From positions 1 through 58,036 of the forward strand of contig JAAZBG010000065.1 in NCBI GenBank assembly GCA_012513915.1: 58,036 nt of DNA. The letters run 5' to 3'. Shown piece by piece: positions 32,346 through 41,547 of this stretch (position 1 is the stretch's first letter; every line of letters starts with the position of its first letter). The position numbers were made by a program, and so were the translations under genes. The notes beneath the pieces are model-generated. The model worked only from the letters and a program-made list of their open reading frames with translations, had not been told where the DNA came from and made no database searches. Source of the stretch: Fibrobacter sp. Its GTDB lineage: Bacteria; Fibrobacterota; Chitinivibrionia; Chitinivibrionales; Chitinispirillaceae.

Positions 32346-32670
32346 TGATAGTCCCCATTTATAACGTAAAGCAGATATTCATGTATGGTATCCCGGTGAA
32401 GCAGGTAACCACACTTTTTTGAATATAATTAAGGGAAGCGCTTCCAGCCAATGTCGCCATTAACCTAACATTTACTATGTAAGAATTGTGCCGGTTGCTC
32501 GCCCCCCCGCAGATAGAGGGACTTTAAGAATAATAACAAATTTATCCCTATTTCCATTTTCAAAGTCCCCCTGCGGGGGATTTAGGGGGTGTGTTTTACT
32601 CTATGCGAGAATTAATCATGCCGGTTTTTTAGCAAATAAACCAAATGTATATGTCAAATACTTTGCAGAA
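32346..32670. repeat. gap of 325 bases holding R6 palindrome
   Basis: The inverted repeat CCCCCGCAGATAGAGGGACT (from 32504) and AAAGTCCCCCTGCGGGGG (32562-32579), continuing to GATTTAGGGGGTG, is a G/C-run palindrome like R5 but of different sequence. The remainder up to 32500 shows no coding signal. Confidence 0.65.
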
Positions 32671-34293
32671 TCAATTGCTTGTTTTCTGTTCCAGATAATA
32701 ATTGTAATTTCCCTCATAAACATTTATTACCCCATGATCGACCTCAAATACCCTGTTGGTTATCTCTCTTAAAAAGAAACGGTCGTGGCTCACAAGCAGC
32801 ATTGTACCTTCATATCGTTTTAATGTTTCCAGCAGCACTTCACGTGATTTAATATCAAGATGGTTCGTTGGCTCATCAAGCACAAGACAGTTGTACGGAA
32901 TTGACAGGAGATACGATAGAATAACACGTGTTTTTTCACCGCCGGATAAAAATTTGATTTTCTTAAAAACCTCATCACCCTTGAATAAAAATGCTGCAAG
33001 AAGATTTCTGATCGTACCATCCTTTGCCTGTGGCAGTTTTGCCTGAACGATTTCAAAAATCGTCTTGTCTTTGTCAAGTTCTTCTAGCGTCGACTGACCG
33101 AAATACCCGATTGTAATACTCGGCCCGATAATTGCCTCACCCGATGATGGCGGCGTTTGACCGCAAAGTACCCTTAAAAATGTCGATTTACCGGCTCCGT
33201 TGACACCCACAACCGCAATTCTGTCCTGACGATGTACGAATGCATTGAGACCTTTAAAAACAGACTTTTCTGAACCATCAGATTTTGTCCAGCTTTTTCC
33301 AAGCGCCTTTATCACCGCGACATCATTTCCGCCACGCTGAATCACGGGGAGCTCGATACGGATCTCATCCTGATCGGAAATCAGCTCAACCTTTTCTATT
33401 TTATCAAGCATCTTTACCCGGGACTGTACCTGTGCGGCATGACTTGCCCTCGCTTTAAACCTGGCAATAAACTCTTCCTCTTTTTTCATCATGCTCTGCT
33501 GACGATTAAATTCTGCCTCATTGTTGCGCATACGGATAGCCCGTTCCTGTTCATAGAAATCGTAGTTTCCTGAATAGGTGGTAACTTTACAGTTTGCTAC
33601 TTCAACAATCTTTTTAACAACACGATTCATAAAATCACGATCATGGGTAGTCATAAGAATCGCGCCCTTGAAATTGATCAGCCAGGCCTCAAGCCACAGA
33701 ATTGTCTCCATGTCAAGATAGTTGGTCGGCTCATCCATCAGGATACAATCGGGCATGACAATCAGTACCTTTGCAAGAGCAATACGCATTTTCCATCCGC
33801 TGGAAAAGTCTTCAACCGGTTTTCCATGATCTTCCGGCATGATTCCAAGACCACTTAAAATGGTCTGTGCATTATTCTCGATATCAAACCCGCCTATTTT
33901 TTCATATTCAGTCTGATCATCACCCATTTTATCAAGAATATTCTGCATCGTATCCGGGTCAAGCTCAGGATCACACAATTTTTCTTCATAGTGTTTAAGT
34001 CGTGCAGCAAGTTCACTTACACGTTTATTCCCATCAATAACTTCTTCAAGTGCGGTTTTACCTTTCATCTCGCCAACATTCTGGGAAAAGTAGGCAATGC
34101 GAACATTATTCTGAATGCTCACCGCGCCCTCATCCGGACGTTCCTCCCCAATGATCATTCTGAAGAACGTCGTTTTACCTGCACCATTGGGACCTACAAG
34201 TCCGACCTTTTCTCCTTCGTAAATCTGAAAACTTGCATTTGTATAGAGCGGGGTACCACTCATTAACTTTGTGATATTAGAAACGTTTATCAT
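32671..34293 (-). CDS. ABC-F family ATP-binding protein
   Basis: The start is ATG 34293 (MINVSNITKLMSG), preceded by GGAG; an upstream in-frame extension of 18 residues is not needed. The 540 residues hold two ABC domains without membrane parts: Walker A GPNGAGKTT and GVNGAGKST, signatures FSSGWKMRIALAK and LSGGEKTRV, both with LMDEPTN/VLDEPTN Walker B, joined by a charged linker (residues about 230-290). ABC-F proteins act on ribosomes as translation factors or in antibiotic protection. The exact subfamily (Uup/YbiT-like) is a guess. Confidence 0.9.
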   Translation of the reverse strand: MINVSNITKLMSGTPLYTNASFQIYEGEKVGLVGPNGAGKTTFFRMIIGEERPDEGAVSIQNNVRIAYFSQNVGEMKGKTALEEVIDGNKRVSELAARLKHYEEKLCDPELDPDTMQNILDKMGDDQTEYEKIGGFDIENNAQTILSGLGIMPEDHGKPVEDFSSGWKMRIALAKVLIVMPDCILMDEPTNYLDMETILWLEAWLINFKGAILMTTHDRDFMNRVVKKIVEVANCKVTTYSGNYDFYEQERAIRMRNNEAEFNRQQSMMKKEEEFIARFKARASHAAQVQSRVKMLDKIEKVELISDQDEIRIELPVIQRGGNDVAVIKALGKSWTKSDGSEKSVFKGLNAFVHRQDRIAVVGVNGAGKSTFLRVLCGQTPPSSGEAIIGPSITIGYFGQSTLEELDKDKTIFEIVQAKLPQAKDGTIRNLLAAFLFKGDEVFKKIKFLSGGEKTRVILSYLLSIPYNCLVLDEPTNHLDIKSREVLLETLKRYEGTMLLVSHDRFFLREITNRVFEVDHGVINVYEGNYNYYLEQKTSN

Positions 34294-34468
34294 TTGTTCT
34301 CCATAGTTTCGTTGCTGTTTATCGTGTTGTACTGAACTCAAATACACATCACATATTGAGCGTGTCGAAACATTTTCTTATCAACCATTTAATATGCTCA
34401 GGAACACTCATGTTTTAAGTATATAATTAAGCCACCAGAAATTTATAGAATGCATTGTAAATATAATG

Positions 34469-35647
34469 CTACTTTTTTGATTTCACTCTGAATCGGCCCA
34501 TCCACCCGATAGCACATAATCCGGTAATTAACAACGCACTAACCGGAAGTCCACTATTTTGTGTTGATGGTACAAGGAAGATACATACTGCACCAAATGC
34601 CGGACCCGTAAACAACCCGCACCCAATCATTGCCTCATGTAAACCACCGTGTTTACCCTTTTCCTCAGATCCGTGCATCGAATAATACAGTGATGAATAA
34701 TAGATAACACCAGTACTTACACCAAAGAGCATTTGTGCTGCTATAAGCTGCATAACATTCTCTGCAAGCAGCATACCTGTATATCCGGCTGCCAGTGTGA
34801 CAAATGATCCTGCAAGCCACCTGAAACGGTAATGCCATCCGTTCCATTTCCAAAGAGTAACAAACGTTATGAGGCGGGCAAACATCCAGATTGAACAGGT
34901 AATCCCGGCAAGAGTAGTTGACAACCCTAGCTTATGCGATATTGACGGTATAAGAGGAAGCATTGTACTGATTGCAATATATGAAAAAGGATTTGCAACC
35001 CATGCCATATGCAAAAACCGTTTTGCATATAATGGAGGTGCGTGATCTTTGGTAGTAATTTCAACAACTTTTATTATTCTTACTTTTTCTTTTTTCCGTG
35101 CCCTGACAGCAAGGGGCAGAATAACACCCAATTGACAAGCATGTATCAATACCGGAAGCCAGTAAATACTTTTCATACCAAGTGTCTCGAGAAGATATCC
35201 GGTAACAAAATATGCTATTGCTGATGCTCCAGCCCATGTAACATTATACACGCCTACCATTGTTGATAATGTGCAACCATCTGATTCATCACTCACAATT
35301 GCTTCAAGTGCAGGCCAGATCATGCATACTGAAAATGTATAGACAATATATGCAAAAAGCTGCACCGGTAATTTATTGAACAGTAAACCGAAGAGCAGTG
35401 CAGTTATAATACCGCATATTCCAATGGCAATTGATTTGACATTGCCAAACTTCTGCGCAAATTTTCCACCCTGCCATGATCCGATTGCGTAAACAAATCC
35501 ATTTAATGCTGCAAGGAGTAAATTTTCGAAATCACCAAAACCAAACTCGTGTTTCATAAAAAAGAAGATATAGTTTGTGTAATAAACAACAGCAAACGAG
35601 TTTAACCCCTCAACTAAATAAAATAATTTTTTCGATTTTTGTATCAT
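34469..35647 (-). CDS. MFS transporter
   Basis: This 392-residue hydrophobic protein shows about 12 predicted membrane segments, with GSWQGGKFAQKFG between helices 2 and 3 corresponding to the major-facilitator loop. The substrate cannot be inferred. No neighbour hints at function; it lies alone between the ABC-F and DUF3392 genes. The upstream edge of the ABC-F gene is separated from it by a 175-base gap that includes the fragment TTGAGCGTGTCGAAAC. Confidence 0.85.
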   Translation of the reverse strand: MIQKSKKLFYLVEGLNSFAVVYYTNYIFFFMKHEFGFGDFENLLLAALNGFVYAIGSWQGGKFAQKFGNVKSIAIGICGIITALLFGLLFNKLPVQLFAYIVYTFSVCMIWPALEAIVSDESDGCTLSTMVGVYNVTWAGASAIAYFVTGYLLETLGMKSIYWLPVLIHACQLGVILPLAVRARKKEKVRIIKVVEITTKDHAPPLYAKRFLHMAWVANPFSYIAISTMLPLIPSISHKLGLSTTLAGITCSIWMFARLITFVTLWKWNGWHYRFRWLAGSFVTLAAGYTGMLLAENVMQLIAAQMLFGVSTGVIYYSSLYYSMHGSEEKGKHGGLHEAMIGCGLFTGPAFGAVCIFLVPSTQNSGLPVSALLITGLCAIGWMGRFRVKSKK

Positions 35648-35710
35648 CTGATGAATTGCCTTATGTTAACCAACAATAAAATTTGGGAAAAGCATCTCAA
35701 TAATAATTAT

Positions 35711-36031
35711 TCAGATCTGATTACGATATTTTGCAAACCAGGCAAGAAGTAAATACAATGTAAGTGTTATCACAACAAGCGGTACCGGTTCAAGCTTCAC
35801 AAATATTTTGATTAACGTTTTATAAAGATAATGTGTCAGGAAACCGTATCCGGCACAACACAAAACGATATAACAGATAAAACGAAGTACCCAATGAAAT
35901 TTTACAGTGATTTTTTTTAATAATCCGTTAATATACGGGCCGAAAAGTATCATTGTGACTGTTGTAATTCCAAAAACAACTTCTGTAAGATGGTTTCTGA
36001 TCACCGATACAGTCTGATTAAAAATATCCAT
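35711..36031 (-). CDS. DUF3392-like small membrane protein
   Basis: This 106-residue protein with three hydrophobic segments resembles DUF3392 inner-membrane proteins: LTEVVFGITTVTMILFGPYINGLL, FICYIVLCCAGYGFLTHYL and VVITLTLYLLLAWFAKYR. The role of the family is unknown. It is 23 bases downstream of pgpA and may be co-transcribed with it. Confidence 0.7.
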   Translation of the reverse strand: MDIFNQTVSVIRNHLTEVVFGITTVTMILFGPYINGLLKKITVKFHWVLRFICYIVLCCAGYGFLTHYLYKTLIKIFVKLEPVPLVVITLTLYLLLAWFAKYRNQI

Positions 36032-36054
36032 TATGTCACCTGTTAATACTCAGA

Positions 36055-36576
36055 TTACAGATATCCTTTTACCCAATGATAACTGGCCATCAGAATAAGA
36101 AGCGTTATATTTGCATACACACCGGCAGCAATGTCATCCATGGTAATCCCGACACCATCATCCATTTCCTCCATTTTATTTACCGGAAACGGTTTGACAA
36201 TATCGTAAAAGCGGAACAGTATAAATCCGGCAATAAGTGTGTAGAGTGATATTGGAATCATAAAGAATGTGATAAACTGACCCGCAACTTCATCAATAAT
36301 AACCGCTGATGGATCATCCTTGCCAAAAACATTCTTCGCATTGCTTGACAGTACAATACTTATAGCGATCAGGGCGATAGCCACTCCCCAGAACCATACA
36401 AGATGCTGCATGTCAAAAAACATCGGATATTTTACATGAACAAACCAGATACCAAGGACAGTCAATGCTGATCCAATTGTACCTGATGCCGGTGGAATAT
36501 ACCCTATAAAAAATAAACTGGCTCCAATCCTCCTGAAAAGATTGAGTAATGAAAATGGCTTTTTACTCGTTTCCAT
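36055..36576 (-). CDS. pgpA: phosphatidylglycerophosphatase A
   Basis: This 173-residue membrane protein has PASGTIGSALTVLGIW, IDEVAGQFITFF and FRFYDIVKPFPVNKMEE, the conserved sites of PgpA, including the catalytic acidic DE and VKP segments. It removes phosphate from phosphatidylglycerophosphate in phosphatidylglycerol synthesis. It overlaps recR by 14 bases. Confidence 0.93.
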   Translation of the reverse strand: METSKKPFSLLNLFRRIGASLFFIGYIPPASGTIGSALTVLGIWFVHVKYPMFFDMQHLVWFWGVAIALIAISIVLSSNAKNVFGKDDPSAVIIDEVAGQFITFFMIPISLYTLIAGFILFRFYDIVKPFPVNKMEEMDDGVGITMDDIAAGVYANITLLILMASYHWVKGYL

Positions 36577-37168
36577 ACGTTATTTCAGTCCGTTCATTTA
36601 ATGCCTGACTTAATGTCAACTGATCAACATACTCAAGTTCCATACCTGCGGGCATTCCGCGGGCAAGACGCGTAATTTTTATGTCAATGTCACGAAATAT
36701 TCTCGCAATGTAGAGTGCCGTTGTTTCAGCATCAGCACTTCCGCCAAACCCGATGATTATTTCCCCGGGATTTTCCAGTATAACACGATCTTTCAGTTCT
36801 TTCAACTTCAATTTATCGGCGGTAATTCCGTTAAGCGGAGAAAGTACCCCGCCAAGAACATGGTAGACACCACGGTATCTCCCAACTTTCTCAATCGCAA
36901 AAATATCTATTGCTTTCTCAACAACGCAAATACATCGCTGATCCCTTGATGACGACTCGCACACCGGACAGATCTCTTTTTCACTGTAACTGAAACACCG
37001 TTTGCATCTTGTTAACTCTTCACGCGCACGCAAAATTGCATCAGCAAGCGATGCGACCTCATCTTTGGGTCGCTCCATAAGGTGCACAGCAAGACGCCAT
37101 GCGCTTTTTTTACCAATAGCAGGCAGCGTTGATAATGCATCAACAAGATCTTCAAGAACTTTTATCAT
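36563..37168 (-). CDS. recR: recombination protein RecR
   Basis: This 201-residue protein has a helix-hairpin-helix start (LPAIGKKSAWRLAVHLM), a zinc site CKRCFSYSEKEICPVC and a Toprim domain (CICVVEKAIDIFAIEK, GGSADAETTALYIAR), the complete RecR layout. It works with RecO/RecF in gap repair. It overlaps ybaB by 4 bases and pgpA by 14 bases; the dnaX-ybaB-recR order is conserved in many bacteria. Confidence 0.96.
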   Translation of the reverse strand: MIKVLEDLVDALSTLPAIGKKSAWRLAVHLMERPKDEVASLADAILRAREELTRCKRCFSYSEKEICPVCESSSRDQRCICVVEKAIDIFAIEKVGRYRGVYHVLGGVLSPLNGITADKLKLKELKDRVILENPGEIIIGFGGSADAETTALYIARIFRDIDIKITRLARGMPAGMELEYVDQLTLSQALNERTEITYGNE

Positions 37169-37476
37169 AGTCCCGGAATGTTAAGCCCGCCGGTTATTGA
37201 ACCGAATGCAGATTCAGATGTCTCCTTGACTTTCTCAAGCGCATTTGCATGTGCAGCAATAATCAGATCTTCAAGCATCTCAACATCTTTCGGATCTACT
37301 ACTTCAGGATTTATCTTAATGCTGACAAGCTCATTTGATCCGGACATCATTACTTTTACCATTCCGCCACCTGCAGTACCTTCAACCTGCATGCTTTTCA
37401 TTTCCTCCTGAGCTTTCATAACCTGCGCCTGCATCTTCTGTGCCTGTTTCATGATATTTTTCAGTTGTTTTGACAT
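37165..37476 (-). CDS. ybaB: YbaB/EbfC nucleoid-associated protein
   Basis: This 103-residue protein has the family's helical start (LKNIMKQAQKMQAQVMKAQEEM), GTAGGGMVKVMMSGSNELVSIKINPEVVDP and a closing LKVKETS-like helix. YbaB dimers bind DNA. The position between dnaX and recR is the classical one. ATG 37476 is preceded by AAAGGAG at a good distance. Confidence 0.94.
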   Translation of the reverse strand: MSKQLKNIMKQAQKMQAQVMKAQEEMKSMQVEGTAGGGMVKVMMSGSNELVSIKINPEVVDPKDVEMLEDLIIAAHANALEKVKETSESAFGSITGGLNIPGL

Positions 37477-37511
37477 TTAGGTAATCTCCTTTACTACTTT
37501 ATCGTATACAG

Positions 37512-38206
37512 TTAATTCAATACTTCACCATCAAATATATCAAGAATCGACTTTATAATCGGCTCCCTGTCCATTTCATCATTAATTGAAAGCGGCATTG
37601 CTACCAGTTGGTGCAGTAACTGACGCTCCTCGGCATCTGTTTTTGTTGTTTCAAGAGTGATATGCAGTTCATACTTTGATCCTGTAAACTGATGCAGCAG
37701 GGTTTCAATCAAATCACGATTATGTTTTTTGGTTGTTTCAACAAATTGAAACCGATACGATGACGAAAACCGGACATCAAGCGACGTAGCTGTTGCGCCT
37801 GACAAATAACTCATTGCAAGAAAAGATCCGACATTCGGCCGTTCTTTCAGCATAAAATCTAAAAACGAAGTCCATAGCGCACAGGGATCCTGTATTTCCT
37901 TTACAAGAGGAGTATCTTCAAAAGTACCGGGCTCCGGCTTTGCTGTATTTTGCAAAGACACACTCGTCTGTCGTACGGGGACATCACACTCATCATCATC
38001 AGAATCGTCCGGATCATTGTCATCAACTGAATCCGCAGTGTAATCATATGCACTGTTTTCATCACTTGTACGCACATGCTCGCTTTCAGCGATATCAGAC
38101 GTTACAGAATGAAAGGCAGCTTCGTTATCGCTACGTGATAGTACTTCAATGATATTTGATTCGATTGCCGGGGAATCGGATGGACTATCATACTTCAGTT
38201 TTTTTT
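37512..38206 (-). CDS. dnaX: tau-specific C-terminal part of DnaX, in shifted frame
   Basis: This frame continues dnaX in another register. It is open from the A8 run (38199-38206) to a stop at 37512, about 230 residues. Its first part is acidic and disordered (DDNDPDDSDDDECDVP); the last 130 residues (ALWTSFLDFMLKERPNVGSFLAMSYL onward) have the fold pattern of the C-terminal domain of tau/DnaX that binds the replicase. A GTG at 38075 could start it alone, but no ribosome binding site precedes it, so fusion with the gamma part is more likely. The coordinates include the slippery run. Confidence 0.72.
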
Positions 38207-39417
38207 AGATCGGTATCACTTGCGGGTACCGATGCATTCTGCATTGTTGATGCCACAAGGGAGGCAATGTTTTCCGGAGGAACGCCCCTTGATGCAAGCT
38301 CAACAAGCTGGTCAATGGAAACAGTCCGATCAAGAAAAACGAGTTTCAGTATTGCAATCTCAACATGAAACCGTGAGAATGCACTCCACTTGAGTTCATT
38401 CTCTGCTTTACGAACAATTTCACTCATTCTGAGAAGATCGCCTTCTGTGAAGCGCTCTGCAGATTTACGCAACTCAACAGCAGCTTCAGGCTCAATCTCA
38501 ACACCACGGGCTTCAATTGCACCGGGAATTCTCGCAAAAAGTAAATTACGTATATGCTCCTGCAAACCAAGCAGAAATTCCTGAAGATCAAAACCCTGAT
38601 ACAATACATCCTGAACGGCGCCCAATGCCGGAGCTGCAATCTTTGATGCAACAGCGTCCATAACGGTATTGAATACATCGAGACCAACAAGACCAAGTAC
38701 CTTACGAACCTCTTTTTCTGTAAGATTATCCTGACAAAATGAGTATACCTGATCAAGAAGGCTCAAAGAATCACGCATACTTCCATCAGCTTTACGCGCA
38801 ACGAGCATCAGGGCACTTTTTTCGAATTTAATTTTTTCAGTCGTACAAATGTCAATCAGATAGCCAAGAATCTGTTCTGCGCCTATTCGTTTAAAATCAT
38901 ACCGCTGGCAGCGTGAATGTATTGTCGCCGGAATTTTCTGAGGTTCAGTAGTAGCAAAAATAAAAATTACATTTTTGGGCGGTTCTTCAAGAGTTTTCAG
39001 CAGCGCATTGAATGCCGCTTTTGTCAACATGTGCACTTCGTCAATAACATAAATCCGGTATTTCCCGCCCATTGATGAATACCCGATATTCTCACGAAGC
39101 TCCCGGATATCATCAACACCGTTATTTGATGCTCCATCTATTTCAAGAACATCAAAACTGGCACCACTTAAAATATTTTTACAAGAGGCACACTCACCAC
39201 ATGGATTAATTGTTGGACCTTTTTCACAATTAAGTGCACGCGCCATGATTCTCGCGGTTGTAGTCTTTCCAACACCACGCGTACCGGTAAAAATAAATGC
39301 ATGAGCTACCCTATTTTTTTCAATAGCTTTTTTTAACGTTTCAGTGATGTGTTCCTGACCGACTACATCATCAAACGTCTGAGGACGCCACTTTCTTGCA
39401 AATACTACATAGCTCAT
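38188..39417 (-). CDS. dnaX: DNA polymerase III gamma/tau subunit
   Basis: The 409-residue product in the zero frame has Walker A GTRGVGKTTTA, the zinc site CEKGPTINPCGECASC, Walker B VIDEVHML and the sensor SRCQRYDFKR, then the helical clamp-loader domain III. It ends with SDTDLKKTEV soon after a run of eight A, as a gamma-type product. One base less (or two more) in the run joins it to the frame at 37512-38206 to give a tau of about 640 residues. A sequencing error in the run would produce the same picture. The SRP RNA gene lies just upstream. Confidence 0.93.
   Translation of the reverse strand: MSYVVFARKWRPQTFDDVVGQEHITETLKKAIEKNRVAHAFIFTGTRGVGKTTTARIMARALNCEKGPTINPCGECASCKNILSGASFDVLEIDGASNNGVDDIRELRENIGYSSMGGKYRIYVIDEVHMLTKAAFNALLKTLEEPPKNVIFIFATTEPQKIPATIHSRCQRYDFKRIGAEQILGYLIDICTTEKIKFEKSALMLVARKADGSMRDSLSLLDQVYSFCQDNLTEKEVRKVLGLVGLDVFNTVMDAVASKIAAPALGAVQDVLYQGFDLQEFLLGLQEHIRNLLFARIPGAIEARGVEIEPEAAVELRKSAERFTEGDLLRMSEIVRKAENELKWSAFSRFHVEIAILKLVFLDRTVSIDQLVELASRGVPPENIASLVASTMQNASVPASDTDLKKTEV
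38199..38206 (-). promoter_or_regulatory. A8 slippery run in dnaX
   Basis: The mRNA reads CTA AAA AAA ACT GAA GTA TGA in the gamma frame. Removing one A gives CTA AAA AAA CTG AAG, the tau frame. A -1 ribosomal shift would instead meet TGA at once, so transcriptional slippage as in Thermus dnaX, or a +1 shift, is the fitting model. Confidence 0.6.
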
Positions 39418-39466
39418 AGATATTCTAAAGAAAAACAGTGTAACCAGAAATCAAACTAAAAAATAA

Positions 39467-39564
39467 GGGCCAAGTTTACCTGCGGCACACCAAGTATCCG
39501 CTTACCGTTGCTCCCTTCCAGGCCTGGCGGGGTTCACAGCCTTTAGTTGCGCAGGGCCTGGCCC
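39467..39564 (-). ncRNA. ffs: signal recognition particle RNA, small bacterial (4.5S) type
   Basis: The minus strand holds the SRP RNA core: GTGAACCCCGCCAGG followed by CCTGGAAGGGAGCAACGG and AAGCGGA, the GGAA tetraloop and symmetric/asymmetric loops that bind Ffh. The 5' GGGCCAGGCC and 3' TTGGCCC ends pair, giving about 98 nt without an Alu domain. A T-rich stretch (TTATTTTTTAG) follows as a terminator. It lies upstream of dnaX, a frequent neighbour. Confidence 0.95.
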
Positions 39565-39942
39565 ATATCTCAAAATCAACAAAAATCTCATTGTTGATTA
39601 CCATTTCAATTCGTTACCTCGTAAGGTTTTCATAAAATACATTTAGCCGTTCCAAATGGTATAAAAATTGAATATTGAATGATCCTTTTAAAAATTCCTG
39701 TAAAACAATTTTGTCATGTGTTGATTTTTTTTTACACTTATGTGTTAGATAACGAATCTTCAATCTACCATTCCACTCTGTAAGCAATTCTTATTTCGTT
39801 TTAAAGTAACTACATACACTAATACTAATATCCGACTTACACATCTGACATGACATGTAGTATTTGGTATACTATTTGCATTAGATATTGGTTATTTATT
39901 ATAATGAAGAGATGTTACCAGGAAATTTTTCAGGAGGGATAT
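39565..39942. other. divergent control region between ffs and a small gene
   Basis: This 378-base stretch is AT-rich and carries no gene. Near ffs it has a perfect 8-8-8 inverted repeat, ATCAACAA (39575-39582) and TTGTTGAT (39591-39598), placed at about -11 to -34 relative to the RNA start. Near its right end lies the promoter of the small plus-strand gene. Confidence 0.5.
39876..39905 (+). promoter_or_regulatory. promoter of the small gene 39943-40269
   Basis: TTGCAT (39876-39881), an 18-base spacer and TATAAT (39900-39905). The expected transcript start is near 39912, leaving about 30 bases before the ATG, with AGGAGGG at 39932-39938. Confidence 0.65.
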
Positions 39943-40269
39943 ATGATTGTTGTGAATCGGCTTACAGGCAACTCCATTGAAAACTCTAACCTTATCTCTA
40001 CCGCAAAAAAGCTTGGTATTCACAGCATGTATGCTGTGGATGACCTGATCGTTGAAAAGGACAACTCATTTCTTCTTCGCAACGGTGAAGTAGGCGATGA
40101 AATTTTTTTGTATTATAACGAAGAAACTGATGAAGCCAAGCGTGATGCTCTTGTTTCAAGAGTTATTATTGATGGCGAGTATCGTGGCCTACATATTAAA
40201 ATGCGTGGTTCCTACAGTGCACACCAGGTAGTTGATAGCGATTCTCTTGAGCTTGAATTAAAAGAATAA
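39943..40269 (+). CDS. orphan protein with strong expression signals
   Basis: The start is ATG 39943, preceded by AGGAGGG at four bases; a longer frame from 39850 is ignored. The 108 residues (MIVVNRLTGNSIENSNLIST...GDEIFLYYNEETDEAKRD...SDSLELELKE) are soluble, acidic at the end, without signal peptide or known motif. I do not recognise a family. The clean promoter, excellent ribosome binding site and isolated position make a real, perhaps well-expressed gene likely. A weak hairpin (CCTACAA and TTGCAGG) with a T-run follows at about 40279-40315. Confidence 0.75.
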   Translation: MIVVNRLTGNSIENSNLISTAKKLGIHSMYAVDDLIVEKDNSFLLRNGEVGDEIFLYYNEETDEAKRDALVSRVIIDGEYRGLHIKMRGSYSAHQVVDSDSLELELKE

Positions 40270-40509
40270 TTCAGTAAACCCTACAACTTTGCAGGATTTG
40301 CTGTTTTTATTTAAGTTTCAGCTTCTTTGAATTTGCCTTACTTACCGCCTTCGCAGCATTCCCGAGCGGTATAGAATCTCCCCACAATGTCGTGCACCAC
40401 GTTCTGTACTATTACATTGTCTTAACAAGTCACAGAAGACCCAAAAATCAAACACTGGTATACTTAGCACCGATTCATGAGCCATCCGGTTGATTGTTTT
40501 ATCAAAGCG
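40270..40509. other. convergent gap of 240 bases
   Basis: A weak terminator-like hairpin at 40279-40294 (CCTACAA/TTGCAGG) followed by TTTTTATTT is the only structure seen. No coding sequence was found. Confidence 0.35.
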
Positions 40510-41502
40510 TTATTTCTTCGGCAGCAACTTTTCCCACCACCATTTATTCTCAACATACCACTTTATGGTATTTTTCAATCCATCCTTGAATTTTGTTGCC
40601 GGTTCCCATCCAAGCTCTTTCTTTATTTTTGATGCATCAATTGCATAGCGACGATCATGCCCCAGACGGTCCGGAACATAGTTGATCAGACTTTCCGGTT
40701 TACCAAGCTTTGCAAGCAGCAATTTTACAATTTCGATATTTGTTTTTTCATTGTTTCCGCCAATATTATACACCTGTCCCGGAGCACCATTTTTCAGTAC
40801 AACATCGATCGCGCTGCAATGATCCTCAACAAACAACCAGTCTCTTATGTTAAGACCATCACCGTAGACCGGAAGCGCAATATCTCGAAGCGCATTGGTA
40901 ATCATGAGTGGTATTAACTTTTCAGGAAACTGATAGGGACCATAGTTGTTTGAGCATCGTGTTATAATTGACGGAAAGTGATATGTTTCGAAATATGCCC
41001 GGACAAGCAGATCACTCCCCGCTTTTGATGATGAATACGGACTGTTTGGTGCTATAGGTGTTTCTTCAGTAAAATACCCTGTCGAACCAAGTGATCCATA
41101 TACTTCATCAGTTGACACATGAACAAACCGTCTGCCCTCATAGTGTCCATCCCAATATTCTTTTGCAGTATGCAGCAGACACTGTGTTCCGAGTACATTG
41201 GTTGTTATGAATGTTTCTGGCCCGGTAATACTTCTGTCAACATGTGACTCAGCGGCAAAATGAATCACTGCTGAAAAATCATGCGCCTGGAACAGTTGCT
41301 TCAGCAGTTCCCTGTCGCATATATCTCCCTTTACGAAAGTGTATCGGGGATCATTCTGGATAGTCAGCAGATTATCGAGATTACCCGCATAGGTCATAAG
41401 GTCAAGGTTAACAACTGCATAATCCGGATTGTTTTTCAAGAAAAGATGAATGAAATTTGAGCCGATGAATCCAGCTCCGCCGGTAACAAGTGCTTTTTTC
41501 AA
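40510..41502 (-). CDS. rfbB: dTDP-glucose 4,6-dehydratase
   Basis: This 330-residue extended SDR enzyme has GGAGFIGSNF (NAD-binding), HFAAESHVDRS, VSTDEVYGSLG (catalytic Thr-Asp-Glu) and YSSSKAGSDLLV (catalytic Tyr/Lys). It makes dTDP-4-keto-6-deoxyglucose, precursor of dTDP-rhamnose and related sugars. It is the last gene of the envelope operon, after rfbD; rfbA and rfbC are not in the window. Confidence 0.96.
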   Translation of the reverse strand: MKKALVTGGAGFIGSNFIHLFLKNNPDYAVVNLDLMTYAGNLDNLLTIQNDPRYTFVKGDICDRELLKQLFQAHDFSAVIHFAAESHVDRSITGPETFITTNVLGTQCLLHTAKEYWDGHYEGRRFVHVSTDEVYGSLGSTGYFTEETPIAPNSPYSSSKAGSDLLVRAYFETYHFPSIITRCSNNYGPYQFPEKLIPLMITNALRDIALPVYGDGLNIRDWLFVEDHCSAIDVVLKNGAPGQVYNIGGNNEKTNIEIVKLLLAKLGKPESLINYVPDRLGHDRRYAIDASKIKKELGWEPATKFKDGLKNTIKWYVENKWWWEKLLPKK

Positions 41503-41547
41503 TTGAAACTCCTGAGTGTTATTATAAGTATTTTGTTATGTACAGAA

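Noticed and set aside
34348..34468. Possible repeat fragment TTGAGCGTGTCGAAAC
   Set aside because: A single short copy in the window, not enough to define a repeat.
37512..38075. Independent gene starting at GTG 38075
   Set aside because: There is no ribosome binding site, the frame is open up to the A8 run, and the content is a tau C-terminal domain; better read as part of dnaX.
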